A stretch of 64,000 nt of DNA from Eopsaltria australis (Eukaryota; Chordata; Aves; Passeriformes; Petroicidae): positions 2,480,001-2,544,000 of the forward strand of contig JAVTVJ010000143.1 in assembly GCA_034509425.1 (NCBI GenBank), written 5' to 3'. The position numbers and the translations under genes were made by a program. The notes beneath the pieces are model-generated. The model did not search any database. It saw only the letters and a list, made by a program, of their open reading frames with translations, and was not told where the DNA came from. Every line of letters starts with the position of its first letter. Positions within the stretch are counted from its first letter, which is position 1. This document shows positions 49,258-62,500 of the stretch, piece after piece.

Positions 49258-50045
49258 CATAGAATCATAGAGTGATTTGGGTCAGAAGGGGGCTTTGAAG
49301 ATCATCTAGTCCAACATCCTGCCATGAGAAGGGACATCTTCAACTAGTCCAGGTTGCTCAGAGCCCCATGCAACCAGACCCTGATTGAATGTTTCCAGGA
49401 ATGGGGCATCCACCACCTCTCTGGGCAACTTCTTCCAGTGTTTTAGCACCCTCATAAAAAAAAACTTTTTCCCTTTATTTAGTCTGCATCTATCCTCTTT
49501 TAGTTTAAAACCATTTGCCCTGTCCTATTTGGGTAAGGTAATCCTGTAATGATAATAGCAATAATAAAAAAAATACTAATACTCCTGTAATCATAACAGG
49601 CCCTACTAAATAGTCTACCCCCACCTTTTTTATAAGCCCTTTAGGTATTGAAAGGCTGCAGTCTGGTCTCCCCAGAGCCTTCTCTCCTCCAGGCTGAACA
49701 GCCCAAACCCTCTCAGCCTGTCCTCACAGAAAAGGGGCCCTCAGACCATTTTTGTGACCCTTCTCTGGACCCACTTCAGTAAGTTCATGTCTCTCCTGGA
49801 CTGAGGACTCCAGATCTGGATGCAGAGCTCCAGGTGGGGTCTCAGAAGAGAAGAGCAGAGGGCCAAAATCACCTCCCTCATCTGGCCACACTTCTTTTGA
49901 TGCAGCCCAGGACAGGACTGTCTTCCTAGGCTGCAAGTGCACATTTCTGGGTCATACTCAGTTTTTCATCCACCAAGTCCTTCTCAGCAAGGTTGCCCTC
50001 AGTCCCTTCATCCCACACAGTCTGTGCAGATAACAGGAACATCCA
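49258..50045 (-). repeat. CR1 3' region, reverse, inserted in the LTR
   Basis: Starts with TCATAGAATCATAGAGTGAT, the inverted CR1 3' end, and runs through 'CTCTCCTCCAGGCTGAACAG', 'TTCTCTGGACCCACTTCAGT' and 'TCCAGGTGGGGTCTCAGAAG' to about 50045. It is the longest 3' CR1 piece here after 21061-21957. An AT-rich insert of about 40 bp flanked by TCCTGTAATSATAA lies at 49542-49596. The 5' boundary is approximate. Confidence 0.85.
49542..49596 (+). repeat. AAT-rich insert flanked by 14-bp direct repeats
   Basis: TCCTGTAATGATAA at 49542-49555 and TCCTGTAATCATAA at 49583-49596 flank 27 bases of AAT-rich sequence. The insert interrupts the CR1 copy. Confidence 0.8.
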
Positions 50046-50245
50046 TCAGCTCATATGAGTTGTCCACAGGCTGCAAGCAGCTGCTCCTGTCTAGCATGGA
50101 GCACCTACTCTTTCTTCTTCCCTGACATTGGCACTCTCTCTGTTCTTTCTCACTTTTTTTTCTCCCCTCCTCCTCTGAGTGTATGGTGTTTTTTGCCCTT
50201 TCTTAAATACATTTCAACAGAGGCACCAACCCACCTGATGGGCTG
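50046..50245 (-). repeat. Avian ERV LTR, reverse, right arm
   Basis: Landmarks are 'GTCCACAGGCTGCA', 'CATGGAGCACCTACTCTTTC', 'CCTGACATTGGCACTCTC', 'CCCTTTCTTAAATAC' and 'CAGAGGCACCAACCCACC', which continue the LTR left at 49257. The middle of the LTR, usually a string of related short repeats, is missing. The terminal part beyond 50245 is not recognisable. Confidence 0.65.
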
Positions 50246-53200
50246 ACATTTGGCATGCAAGTGCTCCCTTGATCATTTCTGGAGAGCAGATTAGATAATC
50301 TGAAATAAAGCAACCTATAACAGACAGAAGGTATTCTAAAAGATTTCAAGACCGTAAGAATATTTTCCTTTAAAAAAATATATACATTTCTATATACTTT
50401 GGGGGTTTAATAGTTTTGCCACTGTCCATTATTAGAATGTGGTAGATATACAGTGCTGACTGCCAAACAGGTTTTTAAATAAACAAAAATAAATTAGAAC
50501 CATATTTTTCATTTTGGGAACACAACCTGCCAGAGGACTACAGCTGTTCAATTGGCCCAGACCAGATAACTGAAAGACGTGGTCCCCTGGGACACACACC
50601 ATTATCAAACCCACACAAAACACTGTGGACAACCAAGGACCCAGCAACACAACGAGAAAGAACAAGCAGCAGCAACCAAAACCTTAAAAAAAAAGGTAAA
50701 AGCATACAACAGCCAAAATGCTGAACAGTGTCCTCATGTTAAAAACTTCCAAGAAATAACTAACTCTCAGAATAATTTCTTTCTGAACATTTTTGAAAAA
50801 GTGTTCCTATGCATCCTCCAGGCCTTTTCCCATGGGAAACCTGTTCACAGCACAAATTGCAGGGGCTGCAGAGAGACAGTCTTCACAGAAAGAAAACACC
50901 AGGCATAAAACATAGGCCAGTGCTGAGGTTTCCCCTATGCCCCCAAAAGGGCATTTACCCCAAAAACCCCACTTCTCCTAAATGCAAGACTACAGCTGTT
51001 CCAAACAAAGACAAGTCATCACTGCATTCCAAAGAAGCATTTTAAGAAAACTCAAAGCTGTGTCTTTTCAAACTCGTATCTTTGCTTGCTTGAATCCCCT
51101 ATAATCCCCATCCATGCTCAAAGGTCTCAAGCCCTATAGGTGAGCCCTGTAAGTACAGGTGAGCCTGCAGAGGTGCTCCAAAGCCCACCCAACATGAACT
51201 TATGACAGAGCCACCATTAATGGAAGGGCTATCTGAGAAAAGAGCCCAACACCACTGCATTTGTACTTTGCATGCTCTTCCACTTGTCAGACATCATGAG
51301 TGAAATAACAAATGATATATGCAGAATACTGTATTTAAATGTCTTTCCCTCTGCCTGCTCTTTTCCTCAGCACACAGAGTAATTCATCAGAGCACAATCC
51401 TGAGAGGTTTCGATTCCAACACTTCAGTTTACAGCAAAACCTCAGCAGTTTAGGCAAGTACTTGTACGTGTGGACAAGCAGACCATGTCAGGAAGAGCCT
51501 AAGCCCTCAGCAAAGCCTGGCAGAGAAGGCTCAGCGCCTCCCTGCAGAGAAGCTGAGCTATCAGGCTCAGGGTTTAGGGTAGGACTTGGATATCCGTGCT
51601 TCAAAATCCCTGTCTGGCTTGGGGCAGGTCAGTCCATCTCCTGTGTGCCTTAACTCCTCACCTGTAAGCCAGAGACACTGATCTCCTGTCCCAGGAGATG
51701 TGGCAGCCTACTGGAGGCTGGACACCACTCACATAAGAGCTACAGGGGCCCAGTTAGGGCTAAGGAGAGACAGATTCAGCAAGCCCTTGGAGGAGGGAAA
51801 GAAGGGACTTAGGAAGATTAAGGAGCACAAAGTCTGACTAGAAGCCAAAGCGAACTGCACTCCTAAATCATTTAAGCACCTCTGAAAAATGTTCCTTGAT
51901 TCAAAGGTTTAAGCACCGTTTGTCTCCCACTTTAAAAAATAAAGACCAGCAAAGAGCAATGGACCTGATACAATTCAGTCCTGCCGAAACATCTGCTGAA
52001 TACATACTTTTCCTGCAAGGATGGCAACAAGTAAATGCCATCAGAACAAAAGGATGATGAGGTCACAACAGAGAAGTACTTTTAAGACTTCTACATATCC
52101 CTCTTATTCACAGCATAATGTTAATAATTTACTGTAAAATGTTAAAATACTGAACTCTGAGATATTCGGTCAATAAACATGACGGATGATAAGAATTTCA
52201 TCTTGTGAAATAAATAAAAACTATTACCCTGTTTACATCTGGCAGCTCAGGCCTATAACTCTGTGATGTTCAATTAGCCAACAGCTTTGAATGGGCATTA
52301 GCACCTTAAATAATCCGTGGCATTGCACACAGAACACTGCTATTAATTTTCTGACCATGGTGCAAGCTTCCAAAAAACCAATAAAACAAACCAAAAATAA
52401 ACAAAAAACCCCAACACCATCAAGCTGATTTTCTGAGAAACAATGTTTTGCTCAAAGACAATAACACAAAAATGTGTCTACACAGTAGATCCTATCCATG
52501 ATATCAGAACAAGCATCCAAAATACCTCACCTGTATTCAACAGACCAAAGGGTTTTGGGTAACAAACTGCCTTTGAATTACTTAAGCAGTGTGAGCTGTG
52601 GCAATGATTCTGGAGCAACACTGAATCCCTGCTCTCTGGAGTGTGTTCTAGATTCACTTGTAATCACAGGAGGCACAAGTCATTACAGCTCTTTTAGTTT
52701 GTGGATGTTTGGGGTTTGGGTTTTTTCCTTCAACTAAAATTATCTACAAAATAGTCTTTTTAGCTCAAACCAGAGGCTCTTATTAAGCAGTGGAGTTGAA
52801 GCTCTGGGGAAGCCATGTGGACAGACATGTACAGCCCCAGCTCCTCAGAGCTGCTTGCTAACCCTGAAACCCCAGGATTTCTGTTTCAATGTAGGCATAG
52901 GGAACATGTGCTTACACAGCTTTCAACAGAAGGAAGAGCCAGGGCAGAACTAAACTGAATTATATTATGAAAATCAGACACACCAAGAATGGCTCCTCCC
53001 TGTAGCATCTCAAGCTGCAGAGGGAGGTAAGGATGGAAAAAACACAGCACTAATATCTTCCTTCCACAGTTTTTGAGTGACCTTTGGTAGATCTCGGCAG
53101 ACACCTCTCCCATCTGTGCTGGTTCCAGTGTGCCTTTTGTGTCTCCAAGACAGCCAGGCGGGACAAAAGCAGAAGTCAAAACATCTGTCAGCCTGTGCTG

Positions 53201-54414
53201 CTACAGACAAGAGTGGCTTTTTGCGTGAGAGACCACAGCACCACAAAAGCATTGGCAGGAGGCCTAGATCTGCCAGACTCTGTAGCTGGCTGTGTGAGAG
53301 GGACAGATCTGACAAGGGCAAACATTTCCAGGACACGAGCTGCAAACACACTAATGGGCTCAGGGACAAAAACCAGTCGCCCAGGAATTGCACTGAGCAA
53401 TAGGGGGACAACTCTGAAAGGGAAAGATGAAGCTGCGGCAAGATGAAAGGGAGCAGGAGGGCTGGAGCTATGCAGCACAAGACTGGCAGCGTATCTGGGA
53501 TTTAAAATTAGCCTTATGCTGATCTAACCAGCCTTGACTGCATTTCGGCTCTCACACAAACACCCCGATGCACTTGGCCAAGGACAGCCCCTGCTGAGGG
53601 CATGTAAATCAGACAGCAGCACGTCCCCCACCTTTTCCTCCTGCCTGTCAGCCACAGCCATCAGCCCCAGCAAACAGCAGCTCCTGCTGGAGGAGATTCC
53701 CAGAAGCAAAAGTGACCAGGGACGAGGCTGGTGAGGAGGAGAGGGCTGGCTGAGTGTCTGCCTCATGGTCCTTTCTCCAGGGTACACTCTTAGTCTTGTA
53801 CAATAGGAAAACCCCTTCTGCAAGCCCTTCGCCCTTCCTCTACCAGCCAAGACCATAAGCCAACCTTGCCTGAATGGCACAAGCAGCCACCCAGGACTCA
53901 GTGCATGCATCTGAGTTCACATCAGCTCTTGCACTGCTGGTAAACAATAAAAAGAATAAAAATACTGTTCAGCATATGCAAAGAATAAAACATTTGAGAC
54001 AGCAATTTTCAGGCAGCAATGCATCCTTTTCCCCTCTTCTCTTCCCTGGCCCTATTCCTACTGTACTTTCATGCGCCTATCACTGCAAACAAAAGATGTA
54101 TGCCAAGCTAATGAAAAGTCTGAGCTGTGGTATGTGGGTGTATAAATGAGCCAGCACGGCCCCTATGTGCATGGAGTAATTGCAGGAAACACATTTCCAG
54201 ACCTGTCAGGAGTCATTTGTTTCAGAAGGAATAAAGATACCTGACTTATTTTCCCCTTCAAGCAAGAAAGAAATAAAAAATAGAAAGAAAAAGAGAGAAA
54301 ATGTATTAACAACAAAAAGGTAAGGAAACATTTCTGATGGGTGCTCTCCTTCCTATCATTATTAGTGTGATGGATGTGCTGGGAGACCCCAGCTGCTTGT
54401 ACAACCTGGTGCTG
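50246..54414. other. Unique non-coding stretch
   Basis: About 4.2 kb without a supportable gene. The section 53000-53950 is somewhat richer in G+C and holds several overlapping frames of 90-160 codons on both strands, but none has a domain or splice structure. Confidence 0.45.
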
Positions 54415-54428
54415 TACAACAGAGGGCG
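54415..54428 (+). promoter_or_regulatory. CTCF-like motif
   Basis: ACAACAGAGGGCGC matches 12 of 14 positions of the CTCF core CCASYAGRKGGCRS, including the whole GRKGGCRS half. It is a candidate only, since such motifs also occur by chance. Confidence 0.3.
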
Positions 54429-54819
54429 CGGTGCAGCTCCCTCCTGGCAGTATGACAGGAATAAACAAGAGAGAAAAGAAACATTCAGGGGAATAGAGAG
54501 ATCTGCCCGAGGTGGCACAACAGATCTGCAGCAGAGTCAGAATTCCTGGCCACAGGAAACCCGCATTTCCTATATATACCTCAGTGTTGCTCTGCTTTGC
54601 TACAGTATCTCCAGAGCTGCCTGATCTCCTCACAAAGGCTGCATGAGCTCCTGATAACACTGCAGAAGCTGAGAGACCAAATATCCAAGCTGTGGTGAGG
54701 GACACAGATGCCCTCGGTATCATTATGAGGTCTGGGTATGTTCCCCAATTCACCTGTAAAACCAAACGACTTGGCAGGCCCAACTATCATTTACAGGAGT
54801 CATGCACTCTCTTTTCTCC

Positions 54820-54910
54820 AGTGCCTGGCCACCAGCTGAAGGTAACTCCACTCAACATCACTCTCTGGGCCTGGCCATCCAGCCAGTTTTTTATCCAGTT
54901 AACATTCTAC
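54820..54910 (-). repeat. CR1 ORF2 fragment, reverse
   Basis: 'CACTCTCTGGGCCTGGCC' followed by 'ATCCAGCCAGTTTTTTATCC' matches the reverse complement of the CR1 RT region just after the motif seen at 21636-21670 on the other strand. Flanking boundaries are unclear. Confidence 0.55.
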
Positions 54911-56433
54911 TAATCCATAACTGTTCTTAAGAGGCAGTGAGCATCTCTGATCCTGCTGGAAAGCACTGTGATTTTTTCATTGCATCCTCTGTCATTGCAA
55001 GGCTCAAAAGATCCCATCATCACTCCCAAGTCCAGCACTCCTGTTCTGCACTCTCTGCATGTGGTCAGAGCACACATGTCAGGGCTAAGGAATGAGCTGT
55101 CACCACACCAGCTATGCTTTGGCTTAGACAGAAACACTTCCTGACTTCCAGCTCCAAGGGCTCAGGTCAGCATCTGCTCCACCAACAAAGTAGGGGCACC
55201 CCAGATGATGAAGATTTGATACAAGCTGATGAAATCAAGCTGGAGATACAAATGAACTCCCCCACTGTGGCTCCTCGCTATTCTTCAGAGGGTGGGCTGA
55301 ACACGGACACTTGCAAGCCTCCGGGTAATACACAGACATTCATAGACACACAACTAGCACAAGCAATGCAGATATGTTCCTTTTTATCCAGAGTTCCTAG
55401 GTTCATTCCCCAGGGATTACCCTAATCAGGGTAGTGTCCTTTTCTTTATGAAGAAACATAATTTTAAAAATCCCATCTGACCATACTTTAAGAAGATAAA
55501 CTACTTAGCAGAGCTGTGCAAAGAAGTAGTCAACTGAAAGGTAATTTGTGTTCTGAATTAATTTCATGAGGGCAAAGGATTCTTTTTCAGTGCCTTGAAA
55601 TATTAGGTTGGAATTCTTGTTGGCTCTAAAAGATCACAATAGATCACAGTACTTTTCAGATCCAGGCTTAAAGCAAGCCAGAGGTAGGGTAGGCCCAGGA
55701 CAAAATTACAAAATCAGACAGCCATGACCTGGAGAAGTGCCTGCTCCCCACATCCTGGGTTACTCAGGATCACCTACAATTACATCCCTATGTACTGGGG
55801 ATGCTCAGGGATTCACTCAGTATTATTCTATGGATCAGCTGCCATTTGAAGCCCCTGATCTTTGACCCCAATGACCAGCAGACCCTTCTGCTCCCCTCTA
55901 AGTCATCGCTGATGCTGGCAGTTGTTTTCTGAGGTGCATCCAGAAAGGCAGGATTAACAAGAATAGTAAACTGTATGTCCACCACATGTGAAGAGCCAAG
56001 AAAATAAATCATGTTGCAGGAAATCCCCTTGGCTTTTTTATCAACGCTAGTACTGAACACTGGGGAGCCACTCAGCAGCTTTCTGTTGCCTTGCTGGGAT
56101 TTTCTACAGGTTGCAAGGGACTGATTTATAAAAGCCTCCATGCCTAACTTAAATAAGGCATACATCACCAGCAACTTGGGAGCAGGCAGACATATATACT
56201 GTCTTAGATAAAAGCTTTTACCTTTAGATACCTCAACAGTTCCACTACTTTTATCAGCCTATATGCACAAAGTCAAGTAGTACTACTTTCCTCATCTCAT
56301 TTCCGACAGTCTGAGGTATTGAGAGGCCATCTGAATTATTCAGGGCCGTGTGGGAAAACCCAAGGTCGTTAAAATATTGGATTGGTGTTCTTGCATCACC
56401 AGCACTGCAAGTGTTCTCCTGAGGCTGTTTTGT
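54911..56433. other. Unique non-coding stretch
   Basis: About 1.5 kb with no supportable gene or further recognisable repeat. Confidence 0.45.
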
Positions 56434-56570
56434 CGTAGAATCATTAAGGTTTGAAAAGGCCTCTAAGATCAGTGAGTCCAACTGTTAACCTGCCACCACT
56501 GTGTTCACTTTTAAACCAATATCCCCAAATGCCACATCCACGTGTTTTTTAAACACTTCTGTTGAGAACA
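56434..56570 (-). repeat. CR1 3' end, reverse
   Basis: 'GTAGAATCATTAAGGTTTGA', 'AAAGGCCTCTAAGATCAGTG' and 'CCACATCCACGTGTTTTTTA' are in the order of an inverted CR1 3' end. The copy is short and decayed. Confidence 0.75.
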
Positions 56571-59500
56571 CATTTTTGAATATTGTCTATTAAGTAACTC
56601 TCACAAAGGGGCTCCCAGGTAGTAAAGCTCTACTGTAAGAGGACCTATTTAAAGTGCAGCACTTTAAATACAGGACTTCCACCCAGGTGATAAGTTTCCA
56701 GTGACAGAGAGATGCTGTGCATTCTCCAATAGGAGATTTCTTCAGGGTTCCCATTGCTGCCCAAGAGCCTAACCCTGATCTACTAGCAGGAAGAAACAAC
56801 ACAGATTTCAGTTGCTCCTCCAGTCCCACACACACTCACCCAGTCTCTCTCTCTCTCACACAGATACATTTATTTACTTTCAATAACAACAGTAATAATA
56901 GTAGTAGTAGTAACAACAAGAACATAGCTATAGTTTTCCAACAATCTTCACAAAGGACAGGGTTATGCAACCCTCCCCAGGTCATAGCAAAACACAATCT
57001 GAAACCAGTCAATACCTGATTTTCCCTGTCTGACATGAAACCCTATGATGCTGTCTTCTTTTTACATCTGCTAAATACTAGTGATACAGGGGGAAAAGGG
57101 AAAGAATGAGGAATAAGAGTTATATTTGTATCAGCTGACAAGGTCTCATTTCTGGAACCCTTTCAGGGTAAAATTTTGATTATAAGAATAAAGAACATAA
57201 CCAAGGCTACATAGTCCTCACCCACCTCTTACTCTTTCCCCTCCTTTTTCAATCTGCTGATTGCAGACTAAAGGAAATTACTGTTTTTCTTCATTAGAGC
57301 AGTACCTGGAGTACTTAGACAAGATCACACTACCACCACACAGGAAGGGCACAACATTCAGTACATCACTGGGAGAGGAGGCAAGAGAAATGCAAGATTC
57401 TGTGTTCCTGAGTAGCCCTCCTATCTTCCAGCTTATGCTGCCCCACTAAAACTCTTCTTTCTTGTACTACATAATTTTGTACTACCTTAAAGGCAGGGAT
57501 TTTTTTTCCAAGCTACCATACACACTTTTCCACTATTTTCTGACCTGAGATCAAACCTGTCCTCTTCTGCCACATTCTCCAGTACTTCTCATTTGTCCTT
57601 CTCACTCTCATCCCCATCCTTTCCTTATCTCCTATCTCTTCTGCTCAACCTTGATCCTGTGCTGCTCTGTGCACTCCAAATGATCTCAAAAAGCCTGCCA
57701 GTACTCTACCCTCTTAAGGCTGTGTAATACTCTTGTCTCAAGAATCTGATTTGCAAAACAGCTGAACTACCACCACTCCAGCAGACTTCCACAGGAGCTA
57801 CAGGGTGCTCAATGCTTCAGGAAAAAAACAGTTTCATTTGTTCAGCTACATAAGCAAAAGCAGAGCCCAGCTTAATAGCCACTGTGTGATTAATTTCTGT
57901 CTGCATGCTTGACTGGGAGTCAGAGCTCCCATTCAGATCCTACCTTTGTCTCCATCTTACTGATTCTGGGTAAGCACCTGAACTTTTCTTCCTCTGTTCC
58001 ATCTGTAGAGCCAAGGTGATTGCACCTCCGTCACAGAATTGCTGCAGATTTAACTCATCTGTGTTCACAGTGCTTTGAGTTCTTCAGATCAAGGGTGCTG
58101 GAAAGCACATGGTGCTATAGTTATGGGAGATGTGCTGTTCCATGATCACAAGCTGAGCAGCAATCAACCATCGAGGACAATGGTGCTTTCCTGACACTGC
58201 TGTCCTTTAACGTTTTCCCCTTTGAACACAGTCATGTTCACATTTAATTTCTATCCTCTGCTTTCCCTCTCTTGCTGTTTTAAGGAAGCCTCTAGGCACA
58301 GCCTTTTCTGATTACAGCAAAGAGAGACCTCACTTCACTATGACCTACTGTCCCAGACAGCCTTTGCCAGCAATCCAATCAGCCAAGGGAACACTGGAAA
58401 GCACTGCTTGTGCCACTGCTATCAGAGAAATAAGCAACAACCTCCAACAGCCACAGGGAAGAAGGCCACACAAATTAAATTACAATTTCCACCATATACA
58501 TTAAAAAGAAGAACATTCCTGAAAATCCTTATGCCTGAGCCTAATTTTCTGCCTGCAGGAATATTCTACAAGGCAATGAAACTACCCAGAAGTCTAAAAT
58601 TACAGTTATGTATAATTACCTGCATTCCAGCTCTGGTATTGCAGCGATTCCTACACGGCTGCTTCTTTCATATACACACACACAAACCAAGACACAAACC
58701 AAGCTTGCCCACTGGAGGAGGAGTCCACATGCATGTACCATATTTCTGGCCTGGAAAGTGACACTTAGTATTTTCTACCTCATTCTTGTACTCACTACAT
58801 CCAATCAAGTTGAACACGTTAGCTCAAATATAAGCACATGCAGTAAGAGACAATTCCCATACCTGGCAACTTGTGAGAATCCCTCTAGTTTCTGTGAGGT
58901 AAAGCCCAGGCATGCAGGTGACTGCAAAAGAAGTTTGTCTGTCCTTGCCTGTGAATAAAGGACAGCCTGCAGTGCCCAGTGCTAGCTGACCAACCCAGTA
59001 ACCTGGGTAACAACCACTGCTCTGTGTGTGTGCAGACCCTAAACACTTCAGGGTAAAGAGAACATAAAAGCAGGGGCTGAAACATTAAAAGTGGTGGATG
59101 GTAAGAAAACAGAAAAACAGCAAAACATAAAGAGGCACAGAGCAAAGACTGTCCTTGAGAAAGGGTAGTTGAAGGAAAAATAGCCAAAACACTCCCTCAC
59201 CTCAGTCACATGACATCTTTAATGTTTGTCAGCATTCTGGTTGCTGGATTTAAACAAAAAATATATTGTGGGCCTCCTCCTAGCTGCCTTCTTTTGGTAA
59301 AGTTTACCTGGGCTAGTTTCTGTGCCTTTCTCCTTTCCTGCTCTTTATAACAGCAGACAATGATGAGCTGAACCCTCTCTTTGATGCAGATAAGGCTTCA
59401 TTTCTGTCACCTAAGGTCACTTGCATCTGCTCAGTCCTGTATCTCAAGGGTTTCAATTAATCATTGCCAGCTCAGCCAGAGACTGGGATCATCCATTTGC

Positions 59501-62500
59501 AATGGCTGTGAGTCTGGTTCAGAATCTCAATGCAGGCAAATGCTTGCCAAGCTTTCCCCCTGGTGCACATGCATAAAGGACTGGAGAGATACCCACACCT
59601 GTGGTCACTGCCCATGCACCTCCAGCAAGGCCAATGTTTTGCTTCCCAATTTTCATTACAAGAAAATACCTCTCTGCTGTGTATTAAGCTGTGCTATACA
59701 GGAAGGAGGCTGGGTATTGGAGGGCTGATTATTTTGATTTGCAACCGCAAAATGCTTTGTTGTGCCATATGCTGAGAACACGCCATGGATCTGCATGCGT
59801 TGCATGATTTGCCTCAAATTTGCGCCCAGATAGACACTGGCTACAAGGTCCTATGCAGGCTAAGTCAGAAATACTGAGCTTCAAAGTGGAAATTCTACTG
59901 CCTAAAACACCCACATTTGAGCATGCAAATCCCTGCCTTGGACTTTTTTTTAGAATTGGCACAGATCCATTCCTCTCTTTGTGGTAAATTCTTAAGGACT
60001 CAATCAGTCAAGATGGAAAATGCTGCTCAAAGCCATCGGATTACAACCTATGTTCATTCTTAGCAGACTTTCCTGGAACCAGGTCGTTCTATTCAATTCC
60101 CAGTGCTCCAGATTTCAAAACATGTTCAGCTGTTGTCACGCACTGTCCAGACACACAAGGCAGCAGGAAACAATTTCACAGATTTCAACACTCACTGTTG
60201 AAAAATTAATATTAACTTAGTTGATTAGCATGGTGAGGAGGGACAGAGAAGCAAAAAGGGGGGAGGAAGAAAAAGCATGCAGAAAGTAACAGCATGACAA
60301 GTCTGACATTTCTTTCTGTGGTTGTCTTTTTTTCTGCTGCATGGGCCTCTAAGTATTTGTGTATATTGAAAATGTAATTGAGCACAAAGTAATGCTATCT
60401 AGGAAGAAATCTGGCGAGGCATGACATATTGGTTTTCTACTAAAGATTGTCATCCTACCACATTCACCCAAGGAGCAAGAAAATTGCCTCTAAGAAGCAA
60501 CTTAGTAAAAACCAAGGCAGTACCATCCACTCATCAACTGCCCCACTTCCATGGAGAGAAAATCCATGCTTGAGGAAGAGGCAGGACTGTAATTCAAATG
60601 AAAAAAAGAGATTAAAACCTAATGCTGACAGTGAATTATCTATCCCTCTGTGAGGTACAGGAATCCCATTGAAAAGCAAAGCCATAATCTGGCACATCTG
60701 CAGTGACTTTCTGAAAGCAGCAAGAGAAGAAAAGATATTTGAAGAATGTGTTGCCCTGCATCATCATGAAAGGCTAATGTTGAGAAAGTCACTTGATAAA
60801 AATTGGCTGGTGCTGCCTCAATTCTCAGCTGAGCAGCAGACCTGGAGTGCAACCCTGAATTTGCTGCTATGCAACACACCCCACTTCTCCTGATGACTTT
60901 TCTTCCTCCTCGGGAAGTCATCTTAACAAGGGAAAAAACTAAAGGACTATTAGAGAAGCTGTCAAAGAATCCTGACTACTCCACATCCCTGGTACTGCAG
61001 CACTACCATCACTTACACTGGTTACTCATTTAGGCTTCAGTTTAGGCTTTTAGTTCACTGTTTTTTGAAAATGATGATTTAAAACCACTCCACCTCTTTT
61101 CCCACCCCACAGCTATGTCTGCCCTCAGCCAGGCCCACAACTCCTAGGGGGTGCTGGCTCAGCTCTTCTCAAAGTAAGGTACAAATGGGATCAAGGAACT
61201 GAGGCAGCTTCAAAAAAACACAACCTTCCTACTGCCTGCGCCTATCCCCCTGCAAATGTATTTTCTCTAAAAAGGTGAGCCAAGCTGGAGCCCTGAGAAG
61301 GGTGGCAGCGTTTGCACTTGCACAGACCAAGGGATGGAGATGCTGCTGTGCCTTACAGGTGCGAGGCAGAGCAGCAGTAGCTAACACAGGTTCTGCTACC
61401 AAAAAAACTGCTTCACAGAACCACAGCCTTAATAAAGTAGTGGTTTACACTCATTTTCCAAAGGGTTTGATGACTAAACAAGTGGCAAGACCAGGTACAA
61501 AGACTACTTATCCTCCTTTGTCATGATGATTGATGGTAATGTTAAAGTTAATGGTACTTTATGCACCCATCAAAATATTATCCCCCCCCAGGGGGCTAAA
61601 ATGTGGCAAAGATAAATGAGGAAATGAAGTCTAGCACTGTATATTTGCTCCTCAAGTCTCCTGATTTATACTGCACAGGAGGGATGCCTTGCACTGAGCT
61701 GATGTGTGGCAGAGCCATACATCTGCTCAATTATTTCAAACAGTTCAAAGACAGCTGCCTGCTTCATCAAAAGCACCCGCGTGTGCACTAACAGTGTGAA
61801 AGGCCACAGATACATAAAACAAAAATGCGTGAAAAATATCTGTTAATGGTACCACACCAGTTTTAGTAACAGGTTATTTTGTGCACACAGGAGTCTGGGG
61901 AAAGCAAGATTATTAGGATTTAAAATTACTGGTGGTGTTTTTCACTAATAATTAGCAATTAGAAACTTCAGAGTTTTTATAGAAATCTAAAGGAGCCACT
62001 TATGAAAAACGTCAAAAATCTTTCCCCTATAGTATTAGCATCAATTGAGATTTAAAGAGGAGAAAGAGATAAGAGTATATGCAGAGTTCTCCACTGCTTG
62101 GAAAGCACTGATTAGCAGGCTCTTCCCAACACTAACCTTGTTCACCTTCCCATCCCAGCAGATCTCAGGAGCTACACAGGCAGTCAGCCTACTGCCATTA
62201 ATTATCTCCAAGACAACTCTCACTACAAAGGCATGCAACACCTATTCTTACCTTGCTATCCTATCTCCCACACCCAGGAGCTAAGTTAGTCTAACTGGTG
62301 TCAGCTGCAAAACCAGCTACTAAACCACACATGTAAGTGTACAACAACCACAGCCAAAGCTCCTGGGAAAACTCAGATCCTTATAATCAGGAGTTTCTGC
62401 ACCTTATGCAAGTGTAGGTTAACTTTTTTTGAATGATAGTAACTATGAAAAAGAACAACATGAAAAGGAGAATGGAAGATCTATAAGAGGTGCCTAAAGA

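Noticed and set aside
53010..53910. Cluster of overlapping 90-156 codon frames on both strands
   Set aside because: They overlap in several frames, none has a domain, and local higher G+C content explains the scarcity of stops.
54163..54783. 206-codon open frame on the minus strand, the longest outside the provirus
   Set aside because: It contains low-complexity Leu/Phe/Ser-rich sequence from A-rich DNA on the other strand and no recognisable domain or splice structure.
55114..55425. 103-codon frame with an acidic GTPDDEDLIQADEIKLEIQM stretch
   Set aside because: The segment looks somewhat protein-like, but no acceptor or donor bounds it and I recognise no family.
62252..62304. 53-bp minus-strand segment between GGTTTTGCAG and GTAAGAATAGG
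   Set aside because: All three frames contain stops, so it is not coding; a non-coding RNA exon is possible but unsupported.
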